Source of the DNA: CALNXN01 sp942490645
GTDB taxonomy: Bacteria > Pseudomonadota > Alphaproteobacteria > Rhodobacterales > Rhodobacteraceae
Reading direction: 5' to 3'
DNA length: 64,000 bases
Assembly (NCBI GenBank): GCA_942490645.1
Contig: CALNXN010000005.1
Location: forward strand, 248,001 to 312,000
The first letter of the stretch is position 1; every line of letters starts with the position of its first letter. Positions 44,981 to 54,470 of the stretch are shown piece after piece. Under the pieces are notes generated by a model. It ran no database searches. It saw only the letters and a program-made list of their open reading frames with translations, and was not told where the DNA came from. Both the position numbers and the translations under genes were made by a program.

Positions 44981-46075
44981 ATGACGTGGATTGCACTTGC
45001 TGATCATCGCGAACGCCGTTTCTCGCTCAAAGGGCTGGGAATGGATCGCAAAGCCGAGCCGGTTCTGGCCGCCGGAACCGACCGAATCCTCGCCGTGGGC
45101 AGTCTGATGTTTGAGACGCAGATCGCGCCCGATGACCGGCCCAAGGTTTTGTTGGGCTTCAACGTAACGACGCCGCACCAACGCAGCTTGACCTTTCAGG
45201 CCATTCCCGGCGGCGGGATCGCCTTGGTGCAGGTATACGGGCAAGACGTGACCCACGCAGCGCTTCAGCATGTCAGCTCCAGCCGGGCGGATGTTTTGCG
45301 GGTGACATACAGCTGGGATGCGCCAAAAGGTTGGGCGCAGTTGACGGTAGAGCGCCCCGAAGAGAACACGCTCGTCACGACTCAAGTCGACACTCCACGC
45401 CCGCTGAACCTTAGCGATTTGCGCGATATGATGATGGGGCGGGGAAACCACACGCTGGCCAATGATGTGCTCTATGCCGCGCTGTCGGATCAGGTGGAAC
45501 CGGTCGGTCCTATGCCGACGATGGCACCGGATACCCCCATCGCCACCCCGATGGGCTACAAAGCGGCGCGAAATCTAAAACGGGGCGACACAGTCTATGT
45601 GCGTGGCGGCGACATCGTGCCCGTGCTGCAAACGGTGTCACGGACAGTGCCGGCACGCGGCAGTTTTGCGCCCGTGCGTCTGCGCGCGCCTTACTTTGGA
45701 TTACAGCAAGACGTCATCGTCAGCCCCGAACAGCGTATTGTTCTGGACGGGTCAGCGGTGGAATACCTGTTCAGTGAAGAGGCCGTTCTCGCACCGGCCC
45801 GTCACCTTGTGAACGGGTTCGCCGCGATGCAGGCCCATGCTGGTCCGGTGATGCCTTACACGCAGTTGGTGTTACCCGGGCACGAGCCTTTACTGGCCGC
45901 CGGAGCACCCATGGACAGTCTCTATATTGGGCGGATTCGGCGCAAAACGCAGGATTTGGCCAACAGCCTGATGGCGGATATGGACCGCACGTCGCTGCCT
46001 GAACACGGTCGGGAATCGTTCAAAGTGCTCAAATGGTTCGAGGCCATACAGATCGCAACCAGCCGCGCGGCCTGA
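44981..46075 (+). CDS. Hint-domain protein lacking the catalytic cysteine
   Basis: The 364-residue protein has a beta-rich N-terminal half (about 1-180) and a C-terminal Hint_2-like half: APDTPIATPMGYKAARNLKRGDTVYV, then QTVSRTVPARGSFAPVRLRAPYFG and QQDVIVSPEQRIVL. It aligns with the Hint part of the gene just upstream, but the CFVAGT start is replaced by DTPIAT, so the splicing nucleophile is missing and the block-B His is also altered to Gln (PEQRIVL against PLHRVLI). It starts 3 bases after the upstream stop codon and probably is in the same operon. A non-processing partner role is inference. Confidence 0.78.
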   Translation: MTWIALADHRERRFSLKGLGMDRKAEPVLAAGTDRILAVGSLMFETQIAPDDRPKVLLGFNVTTPHQRSLTFQAIPGGGIALVQVYGQDVTHAALQHVSSSRADVLRVTYSWDAPKGWAQLTVERPEENTLVTTQVDTPRPLNLSDLRDMMMGRGNHTLANDVLYAALSDQVEPVGPMPTMAPDTPIATPMGYKAARNLKRGDTVYVRGGDIVPVLQTVSRTVPARGSFAPVRLRAPYFGLQQDVIVSPEQRIVLDGSAVEYLFSEEAVLAPARHLVNGFAAMQAHAGPVMPYTQLVLPGHEPLLAAGAPMDSLYIGRIRRKTQDLANSLMADMDRTSLPEHGRESFKVLKWFEAIQIATSRAA

Positions 46076-46078
46076 TCT

Positions 46079-46429
46079 TCAGTCGGCGTCTTGTGCTGGG
46101 TGTGTGCCGTAAAACGGTTCGACCTGCGCGACAATCACCGCGTTTTCATCCAGCGCGCGCTGCATCAACCCGCGTTCCTCGTCGTCGATCTCATGGCCCT
46201 GTTCAATCCGTTCTTCGAAGGTGCCATAGCCTGTCACATCCAGCGGTGCAGTATCGGCCTGCTTGAGGATGGCCACGGTTTCGCGCACTGCTTCGGCCTC
46301 GTCCACACCGCTGGCATAAACGACCAGACCCGCGCCCGTGGCTTTGTCCGGCAGTCCATCACCCGCTTTGCGGCCGATCTGAACCAGCAGGGTATAGACC
46401 TGTTGGCGGGAAGGTTTTTTCTCAGCCAT
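46079..46429 (-). CDS. Small hypothetical protein of the dapD unit
   Basis: I do not recognise it with certainty. The chosen ATG 46429 (MAEKKPSRQQVYTLLVQIG) is preceded by GGAG at 7 bases and gives 116 residues; ATG 46432 is also possible. The frame to 46561 is inside the upstream gene. The protein is soluble and acidic, with no Cys pair or membrane segment. It is the third gene of the dapD-unknown-unknown run, with an 8-base overlap with the gene before it, which suggests cotranslation. It is convergent with the second Hint gene (3 bases). Confidence 0.7.
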   Translation of the reverse strand: MAEKKPSRQQVYTLLVQIGRKAGDGLPDKATGAGLVVYASGVDEAEAVRETVAILKQADTAPLDVTGYGTFEERIEQGHEIDDEERGLMQRALDENAVIVAQVEPFYGTHPAQDAD

Positions 46430-46931
46430 CATCGTGCTCCGTTGGCGTGATCCATCGCCCCTTGGCATCCGGGCGTCCCCAGAATTCGCGTTCCATCTCA
46501 TGAACTTCTGCGTGGTGCAGGGCGAATGCAGCCAGTAAAGCGGGCCCCCACGGCTCATCAATGCTGCGAAACCACGCTTCTCCCGGAGCCTCGAACCACC
46601 GGTAGTTCATGTAATCCTGCTCGGTCCCATCCAGCTCTGATACCACGAGCAGCGCGTTACAAAAGACTTGTGCGTGTTTTGAGTGGTGATCCACCGCATA
46701 AGCTATCAACTCGATCGGTTCGCAGGGGTGCCACGAATTGTTGGGTTGCTTGTGCAGGCGCCAGTCATACCGATCCCGCAACTCGTGCAGGGCCGCCAAA
46801 TGCTTGGGAGGATCCTCGTGCAGGGCCTGACTGTCGCCATAGGCGATTTCTTCAAGCAGAGATTCGGTCGCAAATTTGCGGATCAGCACCAGCAGGTCTT
46901 CAACAACCCGCTCGTGCCGGTCCGATTTCAT
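46422..46931 (-). CDS. Hypothetical protein following dapD
   Basis: The 169-residue soluble protein has no family I can name. It starts [20 protein letters not shown] and is rich in Trp, His and charged residues (NNSWHPCEPIELIAYAVDHHSKH; LLAAFALHHAEVHEMEREFWG), which could hold a metal or a protein interface. It follows dapD with a one-base overlap (TGATG) and overlaps the next unknown gene by 8 bases. Conserved linkage to dapD would make it worth testing in lysine or peptidoglycan precursor synthesis. Confidence 0.72.
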   Translation of the reverse strand: MKSDRHERVVEDLLVLIRKFATESLLEEIAYGDSQALHEDPPKHLAALHELRDRYDWRLHKQPNNSWHPCEPIELIAYAVDHHSKHAQVFCNALLVVSELDGTEQDYMNYRWFEAPGEAWFRSIDEPWGPALLAAFALHHAEVHEMEREFWGRPDAKGRWITPTEHDDG

Positions 46932-47758
46932 CAGTCACGCAACAACTCGTTGATCGACGTCTTGGACCGGGTCTTGGCATCCACCTTTTTCACGATCACT
47001 GCGCAATAAAGGCTGACACCATTCTTGGATGGCATGGAACCCGACACCACGACCGACCCCGCAGGGACTTCGCCGTAGGTGAATTCACCGGTTTCACGGT
47101 CCACGATCTTGGTGGACTGGCCGATGTAGACGCCCATACCCAGAACGGAGCCTTCGCGCACGATGCAGCCTTCGACCACCTCAGAGCGCGCGCCGATGAA
47201 ACAATTGTCTTCAATGATCGTGGGGCCGGCCTGCATTGGCTCCAGCACGCCGCCGATGCCCACGCCACCAGACAGGTGAACGTTCTTGCCGATCTGCGCA
47301 CAAGAGCCCACCGTTGCCCATGTGTCGACCATCGTGCCCTCGTCCACATAGGCGCCCAGGTTCACGAACGATGGCATCAACACAACGCCCGGCGCGATGA
47401 ATGCGGATTTGCGCACAACACAGTTGGGCACGGCGCGGAACCCAGCGGCCTTCCACTGGTTTTCGCCCCAACCGGCGAACTTGCTGTCGACCTTGTCCCA
47501 CCAGCCGCCACCCTGCGGGCCACCGGCCTGCATTTCCATATCCTTGATCCGGAACCCCAAAAGCACGGCTTTCTTGGCCCATTGGTTCACATGCCAGTCG
47601 CCGCTTTCCTGACGTTCGGCAACGCGCAGTTTGCCGCTGTCGAGTGCATTCAACGTGTCTTCGATCGCTTCGCGTGTTTCACCTGTGGTTGCGGGCGTGA
47701 TGGTATCGCGCGCCTCCCATGCGGCTTCGATGGCGGTTTCAAGCTGGGCGTTGGACAT
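46931..47758 (-). CDS. dapD: Tetrahydrodipicolinate N-succinyltransferase
   Basis: DapD transfers succinyl from succinyl-CoA to tetrahydrodipicolinate in the lysine/DAP pathway; dapE, two steps later, is at 42-43 kb. The 275-residue enzyme has a helical N-terminus and the left-handed beta-helix of hexapeptide repeats. Visible are [36 protein letters not shown] and [29 protein letters not shown]. The length is normal. It is the first gene of a three-gene minus-strand run with two unknown genes. Confidence 0.97.
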   Translation of the reverse strand: MSNAQLETAIEAAWEARDTITPATTGETREAIEDTLNALDSGKLRVAERQESGDWHVNQWAKKAVLLGFRIKDMEMQAGGPQGGGWWDKVDSKFAGWGENQWKAAGFRAVPNCVVRKSAFIAPGVVLMPSFVNLGAYVDEGTMVDTWATVGSCAQIGKNVHLSGGVGIGGVLEPMQAGPTIIEDNCFIGARSEVVEGCIVREGSVLGMGVYIGQSTKIVDRETGEFTYGEVPAGSVVVSGSMPSKNGVSLYCAVIVKKVDAKTRSKTSINELLRD

Positions 47759-47927
47759 CTGAGGTCTCCGGTCATGTTGAACGTCACGTTCGGGCGGCTA
47801 TACAAGGCCCGGTGCGGCGGTGCAATCGTTCACGAAGTCGAAAGCCGCGGGTCTGCCATGACCATGACCATTGCAACTTGAGCCGCAACAGAACAGGTTG
47901 CACCTGACCAAAATTCCGGAGATCCAA

Positions 47928-48767
47928 ATGCCCGAACGCCGCCACCCTTTGCGCGATGCGCACACAGACCGTACCGCTGCGCAAGGCGTACCAGATACAC
48001 CGCAGACGCGCGCCTCCGCCTACCGGTTGGCGTTTACCGATGATGATTTCATGTGTCGCGATGAATTGCGCCCTGTGCGTTTGCAGCTGGAGCTGTTGAA
48101 GCCGGAAATGCTTCTGGATCAACATGGGGTCAATTCGACAATCGTCTTGTTTGGCGGCGCGCGCATTCCAGCTCCTGCCAACAAGGACAGCGCACGTACG
48201 AAAACGCTGGCCAATCTGTCCAGTTTCTACGACGAAGCGCGTGAGTTTTCCCGCTTGATGACCCTCAAAAGCCTTGAGATGGATGGCCATGAAAACGTCA
48301 TCGTCACTGGCGGTGGACCCGGTGTCATGGAAGCAGGCAATCGCGGTGCTCAGGACGCAGGCGGCAAGTCCATTGGGTTGAACATCGTGTTGCCTCACGA
48401 ACAAGCGCCCAACGCCTACGTCACGCCTGATCTATGCTTCAACTTTCACTACTTTGCCGTCCGCAAGATGCACTTTCTAATGCGCGCGCGTGCCATCTGC
48501 GTCTTTCCCGGTGGGTTCGGCACGATGGACGAGTTGTTTGAAACGCTGACTCTGATTCAAACAGGCCGGATGCAGCGCGTCCCTGTTCTGCTGTTCGGGC
48601 GATCCTTTTGGGATAGCATCCTGAATTGGGAGGCTTTGGCTGACGCGGGTACGATTTCTGAACAGGACCTGGATCTGTTTCGTTTCGTCGAGAGCGCTGC
48701 GGAGGCGATTGAGGTGATCGAGAATTGGGAAGCGGCTCCGGCGCGGGACGCTATTCCGGGGCGTTAG
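47928..48767 (+). CDS. LOG-family / TIGR00730 Rossmann-fold protein
   Basis: From ATG 47928 (after CCGGAG) the protein has 279 residues. It has the LOG signature VTGGGPGVMEAGNRGAQDAGG and the PGGxGTxxE motif FPGGFGTMDELFE. Family members include cytokinin-activating phosphoribohydrolases and nucleotide 5'-monophosphate nucleosidases; the older annotation of lysine decarboxylase is wrong for this type. The bacterial substrate is not predictable here. It is divergent from dapD and convergent with the DsbA-like gene (stop codons overlap by 4 bases). Confidence 0.87.
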   Translation: MPERRHPLRDAHTDRTAAQGVPDTPQTRASAYRLAFTDDDFMCRDELRPVRLQLELLKPEMLLDQHGVNSTIVLFGGARIPAPANKDSARTKTLANLSSFYDEAREFSRLMTLKSLEMDGHENVIVTGGGPGVMEAGNRGAQDAGGKSIGLNIVLPHEQAPNAYVTPDLCFNFHYFAVRKMHFLMRARAICVFPGGFGTMDELFETLTLIQTGRMQRVPVLLFGRSFWDSILNWEALADAGTISEQDLDLFRFVESAAEAIEVIENWEAAPARDAIPGR

Positions 48768-49489
48768 CAGCCTTGGAACGGCTCCGAGAGCTCCAGATCA
48801 ATCAACCGTTCCAGATCATTCTGACCGATAGCACCGATCACTAGCGTGCGGCCAATCACACTGCCGGGCGTGCCCGGAATACCCAATGCCGCACCGAGGT
48901 TGATCGCGGCGTCCAGCCGGGCCTGAACATCTGCGCCTTGGGCATCTGCCAGCAGTTTCGCAGCGTCCAACCCGTGTCTGGCGGCCACATCGTGGGCACC
49001 GGCCGGGCCAGGGCGCAGGACATGTTGCATCAGATCGAGATGGACATCTTCACCCGCGCCTTGCATTTCCGCCGCTAGCGTGACCTTGGCCGCCCAAACC
49101 GATCGTGGGCCAAGCAACGGCAACTGATGCCAAAAGAGTTCAACTGGCGCACCACCTTGCTGCAGGCGGATCAAACGGGCCTCGAAGGTCGCGCAATTCG
49201 GGCAGTTCACATCCGTGAACACCGCCACCGGCACGCTTTGGCTAGGAAAGGTGGTATTGCCAAACAGTACTTCACAGATTGGCCGCTCCAAAGGGGCAGG
49301 CGCGGCGCGACCCAGACCAAAAAACGGATCACCGGGGCTGCTCGTCGTGCCACGGCTGAGCCGTCGAAACCCGTCAAATCCATTCAATGGCTCGAAATCA
49401 AAGGCGCTGGCATTGCGCCGCAGGATCGGAGGGATCGCCACCGCCACCGCGATGGCGGCGCTGATGATCAGAGCATCGCGTCGCTTCAT
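48764..49489 (-). CDS. DsbA-family thioredoxin-like protein
   Basis: The 241-residue protein begins MKRRDALIISAAIAVAVAIPPIL, a signal peptide or anchor, so it acts in the periplasm. The thioredoxin-like domain has the redox motif CPNC in FTDVNCPNCATFEARLI, and the cis-Pro loop GIPGTPGSVIG near the end is typical of DsbA/BdbD members. It may oxidise or reduce disulphides of exported proteins. ATG 49489 overlaps the stop codon of the CatB-type acetyltransferase (ATGA), and the longer frame is rejected. Confidence 0.87.
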   Translation of the reverse strand: MKRRDALIISAAIAVAVAIPPILRRNASAFDFEPLNGFDGFRRLSRGTTSSPGDPFFGLGRAAPAPLERPICEVLFGNTTFPSQSVPVAVFTDVNCPNCATFEARLIRLQQGGAPVELFWHQLPLLGPRSVWAAKVTLAAEMQGAGEDVHLDLMQHVLRPGPAGAHDVAARHGLDAAKLLADAQGADVQARLDAAINLGAALGIPGTPGSVIGRTLVIGAIGQNDLERLIDLELSEPFQGC

Positions 49490-50097
49490 GCGGGGCTGCG
49501 GTACTGTGCGATCAGGTCCTCGACAATGTCGCGTGTCGGTGGGGCACAAAGAACCGCCTGAATGGCTTTGATATCCGTTACTGGTAACTCCCACCAACGC
49601 AATCTCAGCAGCGCCTCGACAACATCCTCGGCAAACCGCAGTTTGATCACCTCGCCCGGGTTGCCCATAACCATCGCATAGGGCGGAACATCGCGCCGCA
49701 CAACGGATTTTGCCCCGATCACTGCGCCATCGCCGACCGTAACGCCCGGCATGATCAACGCGTCGTGGCCAATCCAGACGTCATTGCCGATGGACACGTC
49801 CAAGGGACGTCTTGGCGCGTAATCCGGCGACGGGCCGTCGAATGTGTCCGTTGCGATCAGGCCGAAAGGATAGGTTGTGATCCAGTCATTCCGGTGGTTG
49901 CCGCCGAGAAACACAGTGACGCCATCGGCGATGGAACAGAACGACCCGACCGTCAGGTGGATCGCGTAATCCCACTGTCGAATTTTGAGCCTGCGTTCAC
50001 CATATGTGAAGCGGCCGATCTGGATGCGGCTTTGGCCCTCATACCATTCGGAACCATCGGCGCCGTTTTTGGGCCGTTTGCCAAAGCGCAACCGCAT
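49486..50097 (-). CDS. CatB-related O-acetyltransferase (hexapeptide repeat family)
   Basis: The 203-residue protein is a left-handed beta-helix acyltransferase. It has the repeat signature VSIGNDVWIGHDALIMPGVTVGDGAVIGAKSVV and the family motif YPFGL near residue 75. GGNHRNDW carries the catalytic His. Relatives acetylate chloramphenicol or streptogramins, but many are sugar or envelope modifiers, and resistance cannot be claimed. It starts 5 bases after the rlmN stop codon and overlaps the DsbA-like gene. Confidence 0.85.
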   Translation of the reverse strand: MRLRFGKRPKNGADGSEWYEGQSRIQIGRFTYGERRLKIRQWDYAIHLTVGSFCSIADGVTVFLGGNHRNDWITTYPFGLIATDTFDGPSPDYAPRRPLDVSIGNDVWIGHDALIMPGVTVGDGAVIGAKSVVRRDVPPYAMVMGNPGEVIKLRFAEDVVEALLRLRWWELPVTDIKAIQAVLCAPPTRDIVEDLIAQYRSPA

Positions 50098-50102
50098 CTG
50101 GT

Positions 50103-51278
50103 CTAAAGCCCTGCTTCGGCTTCGATCTGCCGGCGCGACTTGCGCGCGCGTTCAGTGGCGGACTTGAGTTGCCCACAGGCCGCCATGATGTCCTCGCCAC
50201 GCGGCGTGCGAATAGGGGAGGCATAGCCCGCCTTGTAGATGATGTCGGCAAACGCGCGAATACGGTTGTTGGAGGATCGTTTGTACGGCGCACCCGGCCA
50301 TTCATTGAACGGGATCAGGTTGATTTTGGCGGGTATGCCGCGGATCAATTCGATCAGGCGGTGCGCGTCTTCGTCACTGTCGTTCACACCCTGAAGCATG
50401 ACGTATTCAAAGGTGATCCGCTCTGAATTCGACACTTTGGGGTACACGCGCAGCGCATCCAGCAATTCCGCGATGTTCCAGCGTTTGTTGATAGGCACCA
50501 GCGTGTCACGCACCGCATCCGTGGTTGCGTGAAAAGACACGGCCAACTGGCATCCGATTTCTTCTGCCGTCCGCGCGATCTCTGGCACGACACCGGACGT
50601 CGAGAGCGTTATGCGGCGGCGGCTAAGCTGGATGCCTTCGGGGTCCATCGCGATCTTCATCGCATCGCGTACGTTTTCAAAGTTGTAGAGCGGCTCTCCC
50701 ATGCCCATCAGAACGATATTGCTGAGCAGACGCGTTTCGTCCTTGGGCGCGCCGATCTCCGGCCATTCGTCCAGATCGTCGCGGGCCACCATGACCTGGC
50801 CGATGATCTCGCCAGCGGTCAGGTTGCGCACCAGCTTCTGTGTCCCGGTGTGGCAGAATGAACAGGTCAATGTGCACCCCACCTGCGACGACACGCAGAG
50901 CGTGCCGCGACTGTCCTCCGGGATATAGACGACCTCAACCTCGTGACCGCCTGCGATGCGCACCAGATATTTGCGCGTCCCATCATCGCTGACCTGTTTG
51001 GTCACGACTTCAGGCACTTCGATCACAAAATGCTCGGCCAGTGTCGCACGGTAGGCTTTGGCGAGGTTCGTCATCGCGTCGAAATCACGCACGCCCCATT
51101 GGTAGATCCATTGCCAGATCTGACCAACACGCATCTTGGCCTGCTTTTCCGGCGTGCCGACGCCAATCAACGCATCGCGCATGGCATCGCGCGTCAGACC
51201 GACAAGGTTCACTGGCCCCTCCGGCAATTTGCGCGGAATGGTGTGGACGTCCTGAGTGATTGGCGCTTTGACGGTCAT
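50103..51278 (-). CDS. rlmN: Dual-specificity RNA methyltransferase RlmN
   Basis: RlmN is a radical SAM enzyme that methylates C2 of A2503 in 23S rRNA and A37 of some tRNAs. The 391-residue protein has the CxxxCxxC cluster in [13 protein letters not shown], an RNA-binding N-terminus ([21 protein letters not shown]) and [30 protein letters not shown] and the C-terminal Cys region [11 protein letters not shown], which holds the mCys, are also present. It heads the rlmN-catB-dsbA minus-strand run. Confidence 0.97.
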   Translation of the reverse strand: MTVKAPITQDVHTIPRKLPEGPVNLVGLTRDAMRDALIGVGTPEKQAKMRVGQIWQWIYQWGVRDFDAMTNLAKAYRATLAEHFVIEVPEVVTKQVSDDGTRKYLVRIAGGHEVEVVYIPEDSRGTLCVSSQVGCTLTCSFCHTGTQKLVRNLTAGEIIGQVMVARDDLDEWPEIGAPKDETRLLSNIVLMGMGEPLYNFENVRDAMKIAMDPEGIQLSRRRITLSTSGVVPEIARTAEEIGCQLAVSFHATTDAVRDTLVPINKRWNIAELLDALRVYPKVSNSERITFEYVMLQGVNDSDEDAHRLIELIRGIPAKINLIPFNEWPGAPYKRSSNNRIRAFADIIYKAGYASPIRTPRGEDIMAACGQLKSATERARKSRRQIEAEAGL

Positions 51279-51329
51279 GCGAGTCGCTTTCTGAAGGGAT
51301 GCGTCTCTATATAGGGGCTGCTGGCGAAG

Positions 51330-51740
51330 TCAAAATGGCTTGGTCACGACAATCCACAAAATACCGATGACACCGAGCACGCTGATCTCGTTGAAGACGC
51401 GCAGATACCTATCGCTTTCGTTGAACACACCGCGTCTGGCCCGCGCAACCATGCGCCCCGTCATCGTGTAGTGCCCGGCCAGCGCAAGCACGACGGCCAG
51501 CTTGACCCAAACCCACGTCTGGAAGTCCCATTGCCAGCCAAGCCACAGGCCGGTCAGCATCGCGATCACCCCAAGTCCAAGCGAGAACCTGTACAAGCGG
51601 TACGTCAGGTCGCCCAAGGGGCCATCTTCGTTGATGCGTGCGTATTCGCGTTTCCAGTATATCAGGGCGCGCGGCACCGCGAAGATGCTCGTCATCCACC
51701 CCATCACACAGAGTATGTGTATGATCTTGACCCAATCCAC
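51330..51740 (-). CDS. HemJ/CopD-like membrane protein (UPF0093 type)
   Basis: The 136-residue protein has four membrane helices and the HemJ-like pattern WVKIIHILCVMGWMTSIFAVPR at the start and RVFNEISVLGVIGILWIV at the end. HemJ is a haem-binding protoporphyrinogen oxidase; the conserved His (residue 8) and the Asn-Glu motif are present. Paralogues annotated simply as CopD-family also exist, so the symbol is withheld. The start is a GTG. It lies 7 bases downstream of the IalB gene on the same strand. Confidence 0.72.
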   Translation of the reverse strand: MDWVKIIHILCVMGWMTSIFAVPRALIYWKREYARINEDGPLGDLTYRLYRFSLGLGVIAMLTGLWLGWQWDFQTWVWVKLAVVLALAGHYTMTGRMVARARRGVFNESDRYLRVFNEISVLGVIGILWIVVTKPF

Positions 51741-51747
51741 CCGTGGT

Positions 51748-52278
51748 TCAGCCGGTGCAGCGTTTCTCTGCGTCTTCTACAGCAGCGGTAAAGCCCAGTA
51801 GGGAGAAGGTATCCTTGGTATTGGTGCCACGTCCCGACACGCCCGATACCACGGCATCCGCCCCACGTTTCATCGCAGCGATGATCTTGGCGTCTTCGGC
51901 GGTTGATGCGGGCCACGCCCACTCACCTTCGGTAAAGAGCGCAAATTCTGTCCCGCTGATGTTGATGTTCACGGTCGAACCCGGAGCGAATGGATAGCCG
52001 CCGGTAAAGGCCACTTGCCCCATCGCGCCCGCACCCGGACGGTAAAACACCATCAACAAGGTCTGACCTCGGTTCACTGCCACGACGCGACCACCGCGTG
52101 TGTTGACCGATTCCTTGGGCACTGAGACGCCCCAGCATTCTTTGGGGTTATCATCTACAAAGACGTTCCAATCGGTGATCGTGGCCACGCGATTTGTGCT
52201 TTGATCCTGCGCCAACGCAGGTCCAGCCAAAAGCATTGCGGCGCACATCGCCCCACCAAACCGTTTCACAAAGTTCAT
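51748..52278 (-). CDS. Invasion-associated locus B (IalB) family protein
   Basis: The 176-residue protein has a clear signal peptide (MNFVKRFGGAMCAAMLLAGPALAQ) and an IalB-type mature domain: WNVFVDDNPKECWGVSVPK, then GQVAFTGGYPFAPGSTVNINI and a conserved C-terminal Cys (EKRCTG). The two Cys probably form a disulphide. Despite the name, most alphaproteobacterial members have no known link to invasion. It is followed closely by the HemJ-like gene. Confidence 0.88.
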   Translation of the reverse strand: MNFVKRFGGAMCAAMLLAGPALAQDQSTNRVATITDWNVFVDDNPKECWGVSVPKESVNTRGGRVVAVNRGQTLLMVFYRPGAGAMGQVAFTGGYPFAPGSTVNINISGTEFALFTEGEWAWPASTAEDAKIIAAMKRGADAVVSGVSGRGTNTKDTFSLLGFTAAVEDAEKRCTG

Positions 52279-52454
52279 GTTTTGCAGCCTCCAGCCGTCC
52301 TTGACCTCAATCCGACACGCTTGGCGCAGGACCCTTTTTCAGGATCGTCTCTTGCAAGCGCGCATGTTCTTCTCGACAAAAGGCACAGTAGCGCGTTTTC
52401 GGCCATAGACGAAAGGCCGATTGGCAGGAAATCGCCATAAAGTGAGGGGTAAAA

Positions 52455-53435
52455 ATGACGCAACCAGTTCCAATGGCCGAAATCTGGCGTGGTCCGTTTT
52501 TGGAAAGCCTGCATTTGGGTCACGCTGTGATCTGTGATGACACAGGACAAATCGTTGAGGCGTGGGGCGATCCGGAGGCCGTGGTATTGCCGCGCAGTTC
52601 GTCCAAGATGATCCAGGCGTTGCCGCTGGTCCGTTCCGGTGCGGCCGACGCGGCAGGGCTGACGACACGGCATTTGGCGGTGGCCTGCGCGTCCCATCAG
52701 GGTGCGCCAATTCACACCGATCTTGTCGGCACGTGGCTGTCAGATATGGGGCTGGGTGATGATGATTTTTGCTGTGGCCCGCAAGAACCACGTGACATCG
52801 CGGAACGTGACAGGCTGATCAAATCAGGCGAACCTGTTTGCCGTATTCACAACAACTGTTCGGGTAAACATGCAGGGTTTTTGATGTTGACCCGGCACCT
52901 CAAAGCCGGCCCGAATTACGTTGATCCGTCTCATCCGGTTCAAGTGGCGTGCAAGGAGGCATTCGAAGACGTGACCGATCTGACCACGCCGGGCTTTGGC
53001 ATTGATGGGTGCTCGGCCCCGAATTTCGCGACCACGATACACGGGATGGCGCGCGCAATGGCAAGATTTGCCGCTGCCCGCGATGGATCTGCGGAACGGC
53101 GTTTGGTCGAGGCGATGTGTACCCACCCAGAGCTTGTCGCCGGTGAAGGGCGCGCGTGTACCGAGTTGATGCGCGCCATGGACGGCAAAGTGGCGCTGAA
53201 AACTGGAGCGGAGGGATATTTCATCGCCATCCTGCCTGAACGTAAACTGGGCATCGCCCTCAAGGCTGCGGACGGCGCGACGCGGGCGGCGGAATGTGCC
53301 ATCGCGGCCTTGTTGGTCAAACTGGGCGCATTAGACGCTGATCACCCGGCGACACGCGAACGACTGAATGCACCGATTACGAATTGGGCCGGGCTTGAAA
53401 CGGGCTGGATCAAGGCAGCGCAAGGTTTTATTTGA
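52455..53435 (+). CDS. Asparaginase family protein (PF06089, Rhizobium-type AnsA)
   Basis: The 326-residue protein belongs to the class 3 asparaginase family related to Rhizobium etli AnsA. It shows LPRSSSKMIQALPLV (nucleophile region, Ser-x-x-Lys), CASHQGAPIHTDLV, HNNCSGKHAGFLMLTR and FGIDGCSAPNF. The family hydrolyses asparagine to aspartate and ammonia. It is transcribed alone, divergent from the IalB gene and convergent with serB (34 bases apart). Confidence 0.9.
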   Translation: MTQPVPMAEIWRGPFLESLHLGHAVICDDTGQIVEAWGDPEAVVLPRSSSKMIQALPLVRSGAADAAGLTTRHLAVACASHQGAPIHTDLVGTWLSDMGLGDDDFCCGPQEPRDIAERDRLIKSGEPVCRIHNNCSGKHAGFLMLTRHLKAGPNYVDPSHPVQVACKEAFEDVTDLTTPGFGIDGCSAPNFATTIHGMARAMARFAAARDGSAERRLVEAMCTHPELVAGEGRACTELMRAMDGKVALKTGAEGYFIAILPERKLGIALKAADGATRAAECAIAALLVKLGALDADHPATRERLNAPITNWAGLETGWIKAAQGFI

Positions 53436-53469
53436 TTGTCGGGTGCCAAGTGCCGACCCTGCGTTCAGA

Positions 53470-54345
53470 TCAGGCAGGTTCCACAAATTCCGATCGCGCA
53501 TAGCCCTGCAGATAGAGCAGTGCTGTCAGGTCGCCATGATTGATACGCACATCACATTGTGCAGCGACCGCAGGTTTTGCGTGTAGTGCCACGCCTGTCC
53601 CTGCCAGATGCAGCATCCCCAGATCATTGGCACCGTCACCCACCGCGATAACGTCAGTCGTGTTAATGCCCAACCGCCCTGTGATGTCGTGTAGGGCATC
53701 CACCTTGGCCTGCTTGCCGAGAATGGGCAGCCCGACCGTGCCCGTCAGCGTGCCCGCGTCGATCATCAACCGGTTGGCGCGGTTCTCGTCAAAGCCAAGC
53801 TGTGCTGCGACCTTCTCGGTGAAAGCGGTAAAACCACCTGACACCAATGCGGCATAGGCACCGCCGGATTTCATCGTAGCGAGCAGCGTCGCGCCACCCG
53901 GCATGAATGTGATACGCTGGTCCAGAACGCGCGGAATGATGGCTGCGTCCAACCCCTTGAGGAGGCCCACACGCTCTTTCAGGGCGGCATCGAAATCCAA
54001 CTCGCCGTTCATGGCGCGCGCGGTTATATCTTTGACATGCGCGCCAACGCCCGCTTCATCTGCCAACTCGTCGATGCATTCTTGCTGGATCATTGTGCTG
54101 TCCATATCGGCCAGCAGCATCCGTTTGCGTCGGTTCAGGGACGGCTGAATGACCAAATCGACGCCCAAGGCTTGCACATCCTCCCAGACCTGCCAGCGAT
54201 TGTCCGGCATTGTCTGAAGAGTAAATTCGGCGGCTTCGTCAGGCGACAGCCAAACCGTGTCGCCACCGCCCCATGCATTGCGCAGGTTTTCAGGAAGCGC
54301 GGGGTCAAGATGACCCGCCGATGCGATCAAACTGGCAGTAAACAC
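53470..54345 (-). CDS. serB: Phosphoserine phosphatase
   Basis: SerB makes serine from phosphoserine, the last step of the pathway whose other genes, serC and serA, are 1.3 kb away on the other strand. Starting from GTG 54345 (MFTASLIASAGHLD) it has 291 residues. The HAD core has the nucleophile Asp in LLADMDSTMIQQECIDELAD, ALVSGGFTAFT and VIAVGDGANDLGML. The open frame six codons further up is possible but less like the family. A VPLPA-CTERM-type gene lies between it and serC. Confidence 0.95.
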   Translation of the reverse strand: MFTASLIASAGHLDPALPENLRNAWGGGDTVWLSPDEAAEFTLQTMPDNRWQVWEDVQALGVDLVIQPSLNRRKRMLLADMDSTMIQQECIDELADEAGVGAHVKDITARAMNGELDFDAALKERVGLLKGLDAAIIPRVLDQRITFMPGGATLLATMKSGGAYAALVSGGFTAFTEKVAAQLGFDENRANRLMIDAGTLTGTVGLPILGKQAKVDALHDITGRLGINTTDVIAVGDGANDLGMLHLAGTGVALHAKPAVAAQCDVRINHGDLTALLYLQGYARSEFVEPA

Positions 54346-54470
54346 TGGTATAATCCCCCGCAATTCAATGCGCGGTTAAGCACGCGACAACTCAATCTGC
54401 AACCAATTGATAATGGTCAAACGGCCTTGCGCCGGACCTGCTACGCTTACAAGCGTTCAGGAGGCCTAAA

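Noticed and set aside
49486..50097. Antibiotic (chloramphenicol) resistance gene
   Set aside because: The family name CatB suggests it, but the hexapeptide acetyltransferases include many sugar and envelope enzymes, and nothing in the context indicates resistance.
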